64,000 nucleotides of DNA from an uncultured Desulfobacter sp. (GTDB lineage: Bacteria > Desulfobacterota > Desulfobacteria > Desulfobacterales > Desulfobacteraceae). Under the pieces are notes generated by a model. It ran no database searches, was not told where the DNA came from, and worked only from the letters and a program-made list of their open reading frames with translations. Made by a program: the position numbers and the translations under genes. Shown here piece after piece: positions 33,311 to 42,673 of the stretch. The stretch spans positions 2,342,001-2,406,000 of the forward strand of contig NZ_OY762614.1 in assembly GCF_963666145.1 (NCBI RefSeq), read 5' to 3'. Every line of letters starts with the position of its first letter. Position 1 is the first letter of the stretch.

Positions 33311-35390
33311 CTTTTTTAGCGGCTTTATAAGAAAGCTTAATTTTCCCGTCCCGGGTGATATCCAGCACCTTGACCTTGATCACTTCGCCTTCTTTAACCA
33401 CATCGGTAACTTTTTTAACCCGGTAGTCTGCCAGTTCGGAAATGTGAACCAGGCCGTCTGTGCCGGATTTAATGTTTACAAAGGCCCCAAAGTCGGTGAT
33501 CTTCACCACGGCGCCTTCGTAGATGGCACCGATCTCCGGATCCATGGCAATATCTTTGACCATGGCCACAGCCTTGGCTGAATCTTCTTCATTTTCGGCG
33601 GCAATTTTTACAATGCCGTCATCATCCACCTCAATGGTGGTGTTGGTGTCGGCCTGCAGGGCTCGAATCACCTTGCCGCCCGGACCGATAATATCCCGGA
33701 TCTTATCTTTGTTGATCTGGATGGATACGATCTTGGGCGCATGGGGGGAAATCTCCGTTCTTGCCTGATCCAGGGTATCGAGCATTTTCTCCAGAATATG
33801 CAGACGGCCGCCGTTGGCCTGGTTCAATGCATTCTCCATGATCTCTTTGGACAACTCTTTGATCTTAATGTCCATCTGGAGAGCGGTAATGCCCTCTTTG
33901 GTGCCGGCAACCTTAAAGTCCATATCACCGAAATGATCCTCGTCTCCGAGGATATCGGAAAGGACAACCGTGTTATTTTCATCGGAGACCAGACCCATGG
34001 CAATGCCGGATACCGGTGCTTTAATGGGCACACCGCCGTCCATCAGTGCCAGACAGCCGGAACATACAGTACCCATGGAAGAGGAACCGTTGGATTCCAT
34101 AACTTCACCCACCAGACGGATGGTGTATTCAAACTCATCATGGGGCGGAATAACCCGGCTCAATGCCCTGTGGGCCAAATTTCCATGGCCGATATCCCGG
34201 CGAGACGGCCCACCCGGGCGTTTCACCTCGCCAACGGAATAGGGAGGAAAATTGTAATGGAGCATAAATTTCCGGGTTTCATTATTGGATTCCAGAGTCT
34301 CCAGGCGCTGCTCATCCAAGCCGGAACCCAGGGTAAGTACGCCCAGAACCTGTGTTTCACCACGGGTAAACAGCGCAGAACCATGGGGGCGGGGCAGACA
34401 GCCCACGTCGCAGGCAATCTGACGGATCTCATCAAAGGCACGGCCGTCAATACGCCGGTTTTCCTTGAGAACAATATCCCTGGACACTTTTTTAACAGTT
34501 TTACCGAAAACTTCTTTGATATCTTTGATCTGTTCCGGATATTCAGATTCAAACAGGGCAACCGTTTCATCCTTGAGTGCGCGCAGGGCATCCTGGCGCT
34601 CAAGTTTGGTTTTAATCTGAACCTTTTCATGAATCTTGTCCCAGGCCCAGTCCTGAACCTTGGCCTCAAGGGCCTCGTCTTTTTTAGGCGGAATGAATTC
34701 GCGTTTTGTCTTGCCCACAGCGTTTTTTAACTCTTCCTGCAAGGCAATGGCAGGCTGCATGGCTTCATGACCAAAGAAAATGGCATCCAGCATATCCTTT
34801 TCAGATACGATGTCGGCGCCGCCTTCCACCATGACTACCCCGGTTTTGGAACCGGCCACGGTCAGATCAATGTCGCTTTGTTCCATCTGTGCAGGCGTAG
34901 GATTGGCGATAAACTGTCCGTTGACCCGGCCGACCTTAATACCGGCGATGGGGCCGTCAAAGGGGATATCTGAAATTTCAAGGGCCGCAGAGGCCCCGAT
35001 CATGGCAAGAATACCCGGGTCGCACAATTTGTCCGTGGACATCACGGTTGCGATCACCTGGGTTTCAAAATTGTACCCGTCTTCAAACAACGGACGAATC
35101 GGCCGGTCAATGAGACGTGCATTTAAGGTCTCATGTTCCGAAGGCCTGCCGATTTCCCTTCTGAAATAGTTTCCCGGAATTCTGCCGGCCGCATATATTT
35201 TTTCCTGATATTCAACGGACAAGGGCAAAAAGCTGAAGTCGTCTTTGGGGTCCTTGGAGGCAACTGCCGTCACAAGTACCACAGTTTCCCCATATTCCAC
35301 CATCACAGCCCCGGAGGCCTGTTTGGCAATTTTTCCTGTACTGATAATTAATTCTTTACCGCCGATATTGGCTGAAACAATTTTTTCCAT
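33288..35390 (-). CDS. pnp: Polyribonucleotide nucleotidyltransferase (PNPase)
   Basis: Phosphorolytic 3'-5' exoribonuclease and RNA degradosome component. The protein of 700 residues has two RNase PH domains (GxRxDGR-like KENRRIDGRAFDEIRQI; GNLAHRALS; MDGGVPIKAPVSGIAMGL), then a KH domain (IRDIIGPGGKVIRALQ) and an S1 domain (GAVVKITDFGAFVNIKSGTDGLVH). It follows rpsO at 229 bp, the classical order; an intervening hairpin terminator may limit read-through. Length and motifs are complete. Confidence 0.97.
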   Translation of the reverse strand: MEKIVSANIGGKELIISTGKIAKQASGAVMVEYGETVVLVTAVASKDPKDDFSFLPLSVEYQEKIYAAGRIPGNYFRREIGRPSEHETLNARLIDRPIRPLFEDGYNFETQVIATVMSTDKLCDPGILAMIGASAALEISDIPFDGPIAGIKVGRVNGQFIANPTPAQMEQSDIDLTVAGSKTGVVMVEGGADIVSEKDMLDAIFFGHEAMQPAIALQEELKNAVGKTKREFIPPKKDEALEAKVQDWAWDKIHEKVQIKTKLERQDALRALKDETVALFESEYPEQIKDIKEVFGKTVKKVSRDIVLKENRRIDGRAFDEIRQIACDVGCLPRPHGSALFTRGETQVLGVLTLGSGLDEQRLETLESNNETRKFMLHYNFPPYSVGEVKRPGGPSRRDIGHGNLAHRALSRVIPPHDEFEYTIRLVGEVMESNGSSSMGTVCSGCLALMDGGVPIKAPVSGIAMGLVSDENNTVVLSDILGDEDHFGDMDFKVAGTKEGITALQMDIKIKELSKEIMENALNQANGGRLHILEKMLDTLDQARTEISPHAPKIVSIQINKDKIRDIIGPGGKVIRALQADTNTTIEVDDDGIVKIAAENEEDSAKAVAMVKDIAMDPEIGAIYEGAVVKITDFGAFVNIKSGTDGLVHISELADYRVKKVTDVVKEGEVIKVKVLDITRDGKIKLSYKAAKKDAEDAEK

Positions 35391-35559
35391 AATTTCTCCT
35401 AATAAACTTAAAATAGATCGGGCGGCATAAGGTAGGAAAAGGGCTTACATATAATAAACCCGCATGTTTACCATCAAACACGTCATTGCCTGCCAAGGTT
35501 GGTTTGATAGCAAAGATGCGAACTTATATAAAAGCCGTTCCCGTCTTGTACCGCCCTGC

Positions 35560-35607
35560 TGAAAATAAAAACCGGTTTTTGACCCAAAGCGCATCAAAAA
35601 CCGGTTT
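35560..35607 (-). terminator. Rho-independent terminator between rpsO and pnp
   Basis: Reading the minus strand, AAACCGGTTTTTGA (35607-35594) pairs perfectly with its complement at 35582-35569 around an 11-nt loop. It is followed by TTTTATTTTC. It probably ends most rpsO transcripts and sets the ratio of rpsO to pnp expression, or serves as an RNA 3' end. Confidence 0.8.
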
Positions 35608-35619
35608 AAGAAGATCATC

Positions 35620-35889
35620 TTATCTTCTGAGTCCGAGCTTCTCAATCAATGAGCGATATCTGTTAATATCTTTCTTCTTGAGATAGTCCAGAAGGCTTCT
35701 GCGCCGACCGACCAGGATCAAAAGGCCACGTCTTGAATGGTGGTCTTTTTTATGGGTCTTTAAATGTTCGGTCAGATAGCTGATTCTGTGAGTTAAAATG
35801 GCCACCTGAACTTCAGGTGAACCGGTATCGGACTCATGGAGTTTGAATTTTTCAATCATCTCCTCTTTGTTTTCTGCAAGTAGTACCAC
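35620..35889 (-). CDS. rpsO: 30S ribosomal protein S15
   Basis: The 89-residue protein matches S15 throughout: HESDTGSPEVQVAILTHRI, LTEHLKTHKKDHHSRRGLL, VGRRRSLLDYLKKKDI and the RYRSLIEKLGLRR tail. It binds 16S rRNA in the platform of the small subunit. The start is a GTG at 35889 with AAGGAG 7 nt upstream. It lies between truB and pnp as in most proteobacteria. Confidence 0.97.
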   Translation of the reverse strand: MVLLAENKEEMIEKFKLHESDTGSPEVQVAILTHRISYLTEHLKTHKKDHHSRRGLLILVGRRRSLLDYLKKKDINRYRSLIEKLGLRR

Positions 35890-36039
35890 TGTAACACTCC
35901 TTTATTTGGAATAAATTAAAATTTCGATGTCATGCAGATGCAAGCCGTTCACGCAGATTGCCTTTTATCCAATATTCCATTCAGAAAAAAACAAATGAAC
36001 AGCCCGGACATCGAAGAGGTAGCCTGATATTTTTACCAG

Positions 36040-36993
36040 CTAACCGTTAAAAACGCAACAATATTTATATGTTTTCCCGGATTTATCCGGACTTACGATG
36101 GCCAGTAGATTATCCTCGGAATCCACCATCCGGATATCCGAAACACTGTTTTGGATTTCATCGTCATCACCGGCAAAACCCAGGGTTTCGGGTATGGGAA
36201 TTTCTTGAACATGCAGGGGTTGACCATGCTTAATTTTACCGGCGGTTTGACTGTCGGCAATGATGGCCGGCAAAAAGGCCAGACATCTGGACATGGATAC
36301 GAACCGGGCCTCTATATCCAAAGGCGACATTGTTTCAAGGCAGTCAAGCGTCACAGCATCTTCAATTTGAAACTGTCCGGCCCGGGTCCGTCGCAATGCC
36401 GACACATAGGCACCGCACCCCAGTGAAGCCCCGATATCATGGGCCAGACTGCGAATATAGGTACCCCCGGAGCATGTCACGGGCATATCAAACACCGGAT
36501 GACCATCCGCATCCATGCGGAAATTTTCCATGGAAATGGCCATAATCTCAATGGGCCTGGGCGGTTTTTGAATCATTTGTCCCTGACGGGCCAGCTTATA
36601 CAGGGGCTGCCCTTTATGCTTCAGGGCCGAATAAACCGGAGGAACTTGTTCCTGGGACCCCAAAAAGCCTGAGACCACATCGCTGACCTGATCCGAACGA
36701 ATCCCGGCAAGCTGCCCGGCAGGCGCCGTGTGGGTAACCGTGCCGGTGCAATCGCAGGTATCGGTTTCAATGCCAAGGGTAACCTGGGCATAATACCCCT
36801 TAGCACCTTTTAAAAAATACTTGGAAATCCGGGTAGCCTGCCCCACGGCAATGGGCAGAACGCCTGTGGCAAATGGATCCAGTGTACCTGTATGCCCGAT
36901 TTTTTTTGCCTTGAGCAGACGCTTGAGCCGGCTGACCACCCTTGCCGAAGAGAGACCTTCGGGCTTATCAACAACAAGAATGCCGCTTTTCAT
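36040..36993 (-). CDS. truB: tRNA pseudouridine-55 synthase
   Basis: Forms pseudouridine at position 55 of the T-loop. The catalytic aspartate is in KIGHTGTLDPFATGVLPIAVG. Other TruB motifs are GFLGSQEQVPPVYSALKHKGQPLYKLAR and SGGTYIRSLAHDIG. The C-terminal PUA-like segment is short. Length 317. The start ATG overlaps the rbfA stop by 4 bp (ATGA). Confidence 0.96.
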   Translation of the reverse strand: MKSGILVVDKPEGLSSARVVSRLKRLLKAKKIGHTGTLDPFATGVLPIAVGQATRISKYFLKGAKGYYAQVTLGIETDTCDCTGTVTHTAPAGQLAGIRSDQVSDVVSGFLGSQEQVPPVYSALKHKGQPLYKLARQGQMIQKPPRPIEIMAISMENFRMDADGHPVFDMPVTCSGGTYIRSLAHDIGASLGCGAYVSALRRTRAGQFQIEDAVTLDCLETMSPLDIEARFVSMSRCLAFLPAIIADSQTAGKIKHGQPLHVQEIPIPETLGFAGDDDEIQNSVSDIRMVDSEDNLLAIVSPDKSGKTYKYCCVFNG

Positions 36994-37394
36994 TCAACAG
37001 GATCGCCCAAAGCTCCGTCCGTACCTTCGGCGTCCTCGTCCCGATCTTCACCCTTGGGTGCTGCATCAATCAGGGCATCGAGACGGGCTGCCTCATCAAA
37101 GGAATCATCGTGGATAAAACGCAGGTCCGGCATGATCCTCAGATCCAGTTTCGGGGCAATGTTTTTCTTGATAAACCCCTTTGATCTCTGGAACCCTTCC
37201 AGGGCTTCACGAACTCTTTTTTTACCCCCAAACACAGTGACATAGACATAGGCCAGGGTCAGATCCGGAGACATTCTTACGCCGGAAATCGTTGCCATCT
37301 CCATCCTGGGGTCCTGCATCTTTTTGGACAAAAGTTCGGTTATGGTCTGCTGGATCTTAATGGAGACCCGCTCGGCACGTGTATAGGGCTTCAT
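36990..37394 (-). CDS. rbfA: Ribosome-binding factor A
   Basis: A 30S maturation factor that binds the 16S 5' domain. The KH-like core is present (RAERVSIKIQQTITELLSKKMQDPRM, ISGVRMSPDLTLAYVYVTVFGG). The C-terminal tail is extended and acidic (KGEDRDEDAEGTD). It lies 12 nt after infB and overlaps truB; the DHH nanoRNase gene often found between rbfA and truB in other lineages is absent here. Confidence 0.95.
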   Translation of the reverse strand: MKPYTRAERVSIKIQQTITELLSKKMQDPRMEMATISGVRMSPDLTLAYVYVTVFGGKKRVREALEGFQRSKGFIKKNIAPKLDLRIMPDLRFIHDDSFDEAARLDALIDAAPKGEDRDEDAEGTDGALGDPVE

Positions 37395-37406
37395 AAATTT
37401 ATCCTG

Positions 37407-40379
37407 CTATCCCTGGTATTTGATTTCTTCAACTTCATAACACTCAATGGCATCCCCCACCTTGATATCATTATACTTTTCAAGGCCGATACCACATTCA
37501 TATCCCTGTTCAACTTCCTTGACATCATCTTTGAACCTGCGCAAAGAAGACAGATCCGTATCACATTTGATAATGCCGTCACGCAGCAGACGTACCTTTT
37601 TACCGCGGACCACCTTACCTTCGGTGATGGCGCACCCGGCAATGGTTCCGATTTTGGGTACCACAAAGGTGTCGCGAACCTCGGCCCGGCCGATAATATT
37701 TTCCTGGAAGGTGGAAGGCATCATGCCGTCAAGGGCGGCTTTGATATCATTAATCACATCATAAATGATGTCGTAGAACCGCATGTCCACGTTCTCATCT
37801 TTGGCCAGTTTACGAATCTGGGGTGTGGGTCGGACATTGAATCCGATGATGATGGCATCGGACACCGCAGCCAGGGATACATCAGACTCGTTGATGGTAC
37901 CCACGCCGGAATGGACGATTTTAACATCCACCTCTTCCTTGGCCAGGTCTTTGAGGGAATCGTTGAGCGCTTCAATGGAGCCCTGGACGTCAGCCTTAAC
38001 AATAAGCTTAAGTTCTTTGACTTCGGCGCTGCCAAGATTTTCAAACATCTTCTGCAGATTGGCCCGGCTTTTCTTGGCCAGTTCCTTGGCCCGCTGCTTC
38101 TGCATACGATGGGCCGCAATCTGCTTGGCATCTTTGTCAGACGCCACTGCCACAAACTCGTCACCGGCATCAGGAACCCCGGCCAGGCCAACAATCTCCA
38201 CAGGTGTGGAGGGGCCTGCCGATTCCACCCGGTTTCCGGAATCGTCAATCATGGCCCGGATATGGCCGGAATGGAGTCCACATACAATGGGGTCACCGTC
38301 TTTTAAGGTACCCTGTTTTACCAGTACGGTGGCAACAGCACCACGTCCGATGTCCAGGCGGGATTCTACGACGTAACCCGTGGCATTGCGATCCGCATTG
38401 GCCTGCAGTTCCAGAACTTCGGCCTGGAGCAGTACCATTTCAAGCAGTTCATCAATACCCTTCCCGGTTTTTGCGGAGACCTTGACAAAAATAACATTTC
38501 CGCCCCATTCTTCGGACAATAGATCATGTTCGGACAACTCACGCATAATACGATCCGGGTCCGCACCATCTTTATCCATCTTGTTCACAGCCACCACCAC
38601 AGGCACGCCTGCAGCCTTGGCATGGTTGATGGCCTCAATGGTCTGGGGCATGACGCCATCGTCGGCCGCCACCACCAGAATAACAATATCCGTTACCTGG
38701 GCACCACGGGAACGCATGGCGGTAAATGCCGCATGGCCCGGTGTATCAAGAAAGGTGATGCGTCCGCCGTTGGGTGTTTGCACATTGTAAGCGCCGATGT
38801 GCTGGGTGATACCGCCGGCTTCTCCGCTTGTGATCTTGGATTGCCGAATCACATCCAGCAATGAGGTCTTACCATGGTCAACATGCCCCATGATTGTAAC
38901 CACAGGCGGACATGTTTCCAAATTCCCTTTGTCTTCCTCTTCGTCCACCACATTAAGCAAGGTCTCTTCTTCGAAACTTGCCTTTTCAACTTCAAAATCA
39001 AATTCAGCGGCCACAAGGGAGGCGGTGTCATAATCAATGGTCTGGTTCACCGTGGCCATCACACCCAAGCCCATAAGCTTGACAATCATCTCGTTGGCTT
39101 TGATGCCCATACGTTTGGCAAGCTCTGCCAGCTCAATGGCCTCATCAATTTTTACGCGGCGTTTAATTGCCTTGGGTGTTGTAATCTGGGTTTTCTGAAA
39201 CGTGCCCTTTTTGCCTTTGGGATCTTTTCTGCCCTTTTTCTTCCGACCACTGCCACCCCTACCCTGGTAGAGGTCATTGCCTTCCACCACAGATTTTTTC
39301 TTACGCCGTTTTTTCCTGGACCCGGGATCATCATCGGATTGAAGGTCCTCACGGTTCCGTCCACGCTTACGCTCATTGGGCGCAACTGACGGCACAACAA
39401 ACTCTTCTCGTGGGTCATCCGGTACAGCTGCGTCAACTGCTGGCGGTTTACGAACGGGCCGCTCATGACCATTTCCCGATCCGGAATGATTCTCCCCGGC
39501 TTTCATCCGTTTTATATTTTCCAAAACTGCGGGATCCGCAACTCTGACGATCTTGGCAGGAGTTGTTTTTTTCTTTTTCTTTTTACGTTTACCCTGCCCA
39601 TTATCCTCTTCCATGGATTCATCTTCATCAGGCTGCGCCGTATCCTGTTTTTGTTCTGGGGGGGCTGGCTTCTTATCGTCCACGGATGCCGGAGAGGGAG
39701 TTTCCTTCCCGGGATCTGTCGGTTCAGGTGTACTGGTTTTATCTTCGGATTTGATTTCCGCAACCTTTCCCACAGGGGTTTCTTCGGCCTCCTTCGCCTG
39801 GGCGTTTACAACCGTCTCATTTTCAACGGGGGGCTTTTCAATCTTCTTTTCCACATCCACAGCTGCTTTTACAGGCTCTGGCTTGGGCGGCGTTTCAACC
39901 TTTGCAGGTCTAATAATTTTGGCAGGCTCGCTATTTTTGGACATAACTTTTTTTGCAGGCCGTTTTACCGGCTTCTCTTTTTTGGGTTCCGGCGCAACAT
40001 CACCGTCCTTGGAAACAGAGGGCTCGGACTTGGCATCGGCACGCTCTTTGGAATACTGAGCCTTTTCTTGATCACCAGAATCCATCACAGTCGGCTCTTC
40101 GGCTTCAAGTGAATCATCCATATCCTCATCCTTCTCTATTTCATCTGCCTGGGATGCCGTCTTTGACCTTCGCCTGCGGATTACCGAAGGCCGGACTTTA
40201 ACCTCATTGGAGCGCTTCTTTTTACCCAGCAAATTCTGCTTGACAGCCGCGACGTCACTGCTACCCAGAGCACTCATATGGCTTTTAACATCTATTTCCA
40301 GCTCTTTAAGCTTTTCAAGAAGCTGTTTGTTTGTCATGTTCAGATCTTTAGCTAACTCGTATACCCTGACCTTGGCCAT
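37407..40379 (-). CDS. infB: Translation initiation factor IF-2
   Basis: GTPase that places initiator tRNA on the ribosome. The 990-residue protein has an IF2N helical domain (MAKVRVYELAKDLNMTNKQL), a long low-complexity Lys/Glu/Pro-rich linker (residues ~70-400), a second IF2N-like domain, and the G domain. G motifs: TIMGHVDHGKTSLLD, FLDTPGHAAF, VVAVNKMDKD and VSAKTGKGI. EF-Tu-like domains 2, 3 and the C-terminal fMet-tRNA-binding domain follow. The linker length is large but typical of delta-proteobacteria. Confidence 0.97.
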   Translation of the reverse strand: MAKVRVYELAKDLNMTNKQLLEKLKELEIDVKSHMSALGSSDVAAVKQNLLGKKKRSNEVKVRPSVIRRRRSKTASQADEIEKDEDMDDSLEAEEPTVMDSGDQEKAQYSKERADAKSEPSVSKDGDVAPEPKKEKPVKRPAKKVMSKNSEPAKIIRPAKVETPPKPEPVKAAVDVEKKIEKPPVENETVVNAQAKEAEETPVGKVAEIKSEDKTSTPEPTDPGKETPSPASVDDKKPAPPEQKQDTAQPDEDESMEEDNGQGKRKKKKKKTTPAKIVRVADPAVLENIKRMKAGENHSGSGNGHERPVRKPPAVDAAVPDDPREEFVVPSVAPNERKRGRNREDLQSDDDPGSRKKRRKKKSVVEGNDLYQGRGGSGRKKKGRKDPKGKKGTFQKTQITTPKAIKRRVKIDEAIELAELAKRMGIKANEMIVKLMGLGVMATVNQTIDYDTASLVAAEFDFEVEKASFEEETLLNVVDEEEDKGNLETCPPVVTIMGHVDHGKTSLLDVIRQSKITSGEAGGITQHIGAYNVQTPNGGRITFLDTPGHAAFTAMRSRGAQVTDIVILVVAADDGVMPQTIEAINHAKAAGVPVVVAVNKMDKDGADPDRIMRELSEHDLLSEEWGGNVIFVKVSAKTGKGIDELLEMVLLQAEVLELQANADRNATGYVVESRLDIGRGAVATVLVKQGTLKDGDPIVCGLHSGHIRAMIDDSGNRVESAGPSTPVEIVGLAGVPDAGDEFVAVASDKDAKQIAAHRMQKQRAKELAKKSRANLQKMFENLGSAEVKELKLIVKADVQGSIEALNDSLKDLAKEEVDVKIVHSGVGTINESDVSLAAVSDAIIIGFNVRPTPQIRKLAKDENVDMRFYDIIYDVINDIKAALDGMMPSTFQENIIGRAEVRDTFVVPKIGTIAGCAITEGKVVRGKKVRLLRDGIIKCDTDLSSLRRFKDDVKEVEQGYECGIGLEKYNDIKVGDAIECYEVEEIKYQG

Positions 40380-40451
40380 TCGTTGCCCCCAGTAATCCTC
40401 TATAGTTGATTCTTTTGAAATTCGTTCCCCGCGTTACCGATGCAACATTCC

Positions 40452-41825
40452 TCATTCATCTGTTTCTTCAACCGGTCCTTCTTCAGCGTCAGCAAACGTT
40501 TCCCCTTCACCGGCATAGTCTTGCATATCCGTGTCGGTATCCTGGGAAGGTGCAGGCTGCCGCATCTCCTCCCGGGCCCTTTTCCGTTCTTGTTCCATCA
40601 AATGCCCGGCTTCGTCTACCATTGCCTGGGCATCTTCCACGGAGATATCTAAAAAGGCGGCAATATCCTCGGGCATGGCATCCATGATATCCAGAAACGA
40701 AGCATACCCGGCCTTGAACAACAACTCTGCGGCGGACAGCCCCACTGTGGACAGCTTCATTAAACTGTCATACCCCTCTTTGACCTCACGGCTGTACTCT
40801 TCCTCACTGGTGACCTCAAGATGCCAGCCGGTGATTTCACAGGCAAGGGAGACATTCTGACCGCCCTTGCCAATGGCAATGGAGAGATATTCATCATTGA
40901 CAATCACCTCCATAGACCGGTTGTCTTCATCAATGATAACCCTTGCGATTTCCGCCGGGGACAGGGCATTGCAGACAAATCTTGCAACGTCGGGACTCCA
41001 CTGAACAATGTCTATCTTCTCGCCCCGCAGCTCCTGAACAATATTTTGAACCCGATTGCCCTTAACACCCACACAGGCCCCCACAGGGTCCACATCGGAA
41101 TCAATGGAGGAGACAGCTATTTTTGCTCTGACACCGGGCACACGGGCAGCCCCACGGATGGAAACAATACCCTCTGCCACCTCAGGCACCTCGGTTTTAA
41201 ACAACTCAACCAAAAATTCCGGATGGGTCCTGGATAAAATAATCTGGGCGCCTTTGGACTCTTCGAGCACATCAAGGACATACGCACGGATGCGGTCCCC
41301 ACGCTTATAGCTTTCTTTGGGCATCTGCTCCCTTGGCCGCAGTACCGCCTCTGCCTGGCCCAGGTTGATAATGATGGCCCCCCGGTCAAACCGTTGGACA
41401 ATACCGTTAATTATTTTGCCTTTTTTGTGGATGAAATTTTCATATACGGCATTACGCTCTGCTTCCCGCATTTTCTGAATGATCACCTGCTTGGCGGACT
41501 GGGCCGCGATACGGCCAAACTCCTCGGTATCCATCCGAATCCCCAAAGAGTCACCGATTTCACATTCGGGATCGAATTCCAACCCTTCTTCCAGGGTTAA
41601 TTCGCTGTCCGAATACTCAACCTCTTCAACCACCTCTTTAAAATGGAAAACTTCAACATCTCCGCTTTTCTCATCATAATGGACTTCGATATCCGCCCGT
41701 GGGCCGATTTTTTTTCTGGCGGCAGAAACAATGGCCTCTTTCAGGGTATTAATAAGAATTTCAGCATCAATACCTTTTTCACGGCTTACCTGATCGATCA
41801 CCCTTTTTATGTCTGTAATAAACAT
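40452..41825 (-). CDS. nusA: Transcription termination/antitermination factor NusA
   Basis: RNA polymerase-bound factor controlling pausing, termination and antitermination. The N-terminal domain (ITDIKRVIDQVSREKGIDAEILINTLKEAI), S1 (GKIINGIVQRFDRGAIIINLG), KH1 (DPVGACVGVKGNRVQNIVQEL) and KH2 (LSIAIGKGGQNVSLACEITGW) are present. A helix-hairpin-helix-like segment and an acidic tail follow. Length (457) is slightly shorter than E. coli NusA, which has two C-terminal repeats. It follows rimP by 17 nt. Confidence 0.96.
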   Translation of the reverse strand: MFITDIKRVIDQVSREKGIDAEILINTLKEAIVSAARKKIGPRADIEVHYDEKSGDVEVFHFKEVVEEVEYSDSELTLEEGLEFDPECEIGDSLGIRMDTEEFGRIAAQSAKQVIIQKMREAERNAVYENFIHKKGKIINGIVQRFDRGAIIINLGQAEAVLRPREQMPKESYKRGDRIRAYVLDVLEESKGAQIILSRTHPEFLVELFKTEVPEVAEGIVSIRGAARVPGVRAKIAVSSIDSDVDPVGACVGVKGNRVQNIVQELRGEKIDIVQWSPDVARFVCNALSPAEIARVIIDEDNRSMEVIVNDEYLSIAIGKGGQNVSLACEITGWHLEVTSEEEYSREVKEGYDSLMKLSTVGLSAAELLFKAGYASFLDIMDAMPEDIAAFLDISVEDAQAMVDEAGHLMEQERKRAREEMRQPAPSQDTDTDMQDYAGEGETFADAEEGPVEETDE

Positions 41826-41842
41826 GTTACATGCTCTCCATT

Positions 41843-42319
41843 TTACTGACCTGCGAGAATTGCTCTCATGATATTGGATCCGGAAACATCAAAGGACTTG
41901 CCGTCGACTGCAATCGTAACAGAGTCATCATTTGTCTTCTCAAGAATTCCGGTGAATTTTCTTCTTCCCTCCACAACGTCATGGGTTTCGATTTTGATTT
42001 TCTCACCCTGGAATCTGATGAAATCCGCCTTTGTTTTCAAAGGACGATTTGGACCTGGGGATGAGACTTCCAGGCGATAAGGACCGATATCTTCAATATG
42101 GATATCTATCAAATCTCCAAGCTCCCGACTGACGGCCACACAATCATCCAGGCCAACCCCGGTGGACTTGTCCATATAAATTCGCACAAATTTCTGCCGG
42201 TTATGCACGACACATTCAATATGCACCAACTCCAACCCCATAGAGTCAATCAGGGGTTCGGCCACAGCCTCAATCTGCTGTTCAACGATGCCGTATTTTT
42301 TAGGATTTATAAATGTCAT
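41843..42319 (-). CDS. rimP: Ribosome maturation factor RimP
   Basis: Small-subunit assembly factor with the two RimP subdomains: GLELVHIECVVHNRQKFVRIYMDKSTGVGLDDCVAVSRELGD is diagnostic (shown in parts: LELVHIE, VRIYMDK, GLDDC). YRLEVSSPGPNRPLKTKADF is the second conserved block. I use the ATG at 42319 (MTFINPKKYG); an upstream start at 42394 would add a non-conserved segment. It is the first protein gene after tRNA-Gly, as in the classical nusA operon. Confidence 0.93.
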   Translation of the reverse strand: MTFINPKKYGIVEQQIEAVAEPLIDSMGLELVHIECVVHNRQKFVRIYMDKSTGVGLDDCVAVSRELGDLIDIHIEDIGPYRLEVSSPGPNRPLKTKADFIRFQGEKIKIETHDVVEGRRKFTGILEKTNDDSVTIAVDGKSFDVSGSNIMRAILAGQ

Positions 42320-42478
42320 AACCTTGCAGCAATCTTCCTTTTTCCACAAATACAAAAACGGGCAGATGCCCGTTCCAGATACTAAAAAACTCAAAAAATC
42401 CTCACCGAAATATCAGGTTCAGATCATACTTTCCCCCAAACAAGTGGAACAAATCTGCCAGCCCATATCAATATGATT

Positions 42479-42554
42479 TGGAGCGGGCAACGAGGTTCGA
42501 ACTCGCGACATCAAGCTTGGGAAGCTTGCACTCTACCAACTGAGTTATGCCCGC
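42479..42554 (-). tRNA. tRNA-Gly (anticodon CCC)
   Basis: On the minus strand the acceptor stem is GCGGGCA/TGCCCGC, followed by TCCA (discriminator T and an encoded CCA). The D-arm contains CTCAGTTGGTAGAG. The anticodon arm is CAAGC-TTCCCAA-GCTTG, with CCC at positions 34-36. The T-arm is CGAGTTCGAACCTCG. Length 76 nt including CCA. It closely resembles the E. coli tRNA-Gly(CCC). It heads the rimP-nusA-infB operon, the place taken by tRNA-Met in E. coli. Confidence 0.97.
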
Positions 42555-42567
42555 ATTTTAGCGGCTA

Positions 42568-42596
42568 AATATAGCAAGGCACATTAAATTTGTCAA
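42568..42596 (-). promoter_or_regulatory. Promoter for the tRNA-Gly-rimP-nusA-infB operon
   Basis: On the minus strand TTGACA (42596-42591), a 17-nt spacer and TATATT (42573-42568) form a near-consensus sigma-70 promoter. The expected start would be ~7 nt before the mature tRNA 5' end. Confidence 0.85.
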
Positions 42597-42673
42597 CACT
42601 CTTGTTATATTAGCGCATTTTTCTTTTATACCGGTCTCCCCGGCCGATTACAACACACTTGAACGATCTTGAA

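Noticed and set aside
33741..34730. 329-codon open frame antisense to pnp
   Set aside because: Complementary to conserved PNPase coding sequence, no ribosome site, low-complexity composition.
39465..40112. Long open frames antisense to the infB linker
   Set aside because: They mirror the Lys/Glu/Pro-rich repeat region of IF-2 and read as Phe/Leu-rich low-complexity peptides.
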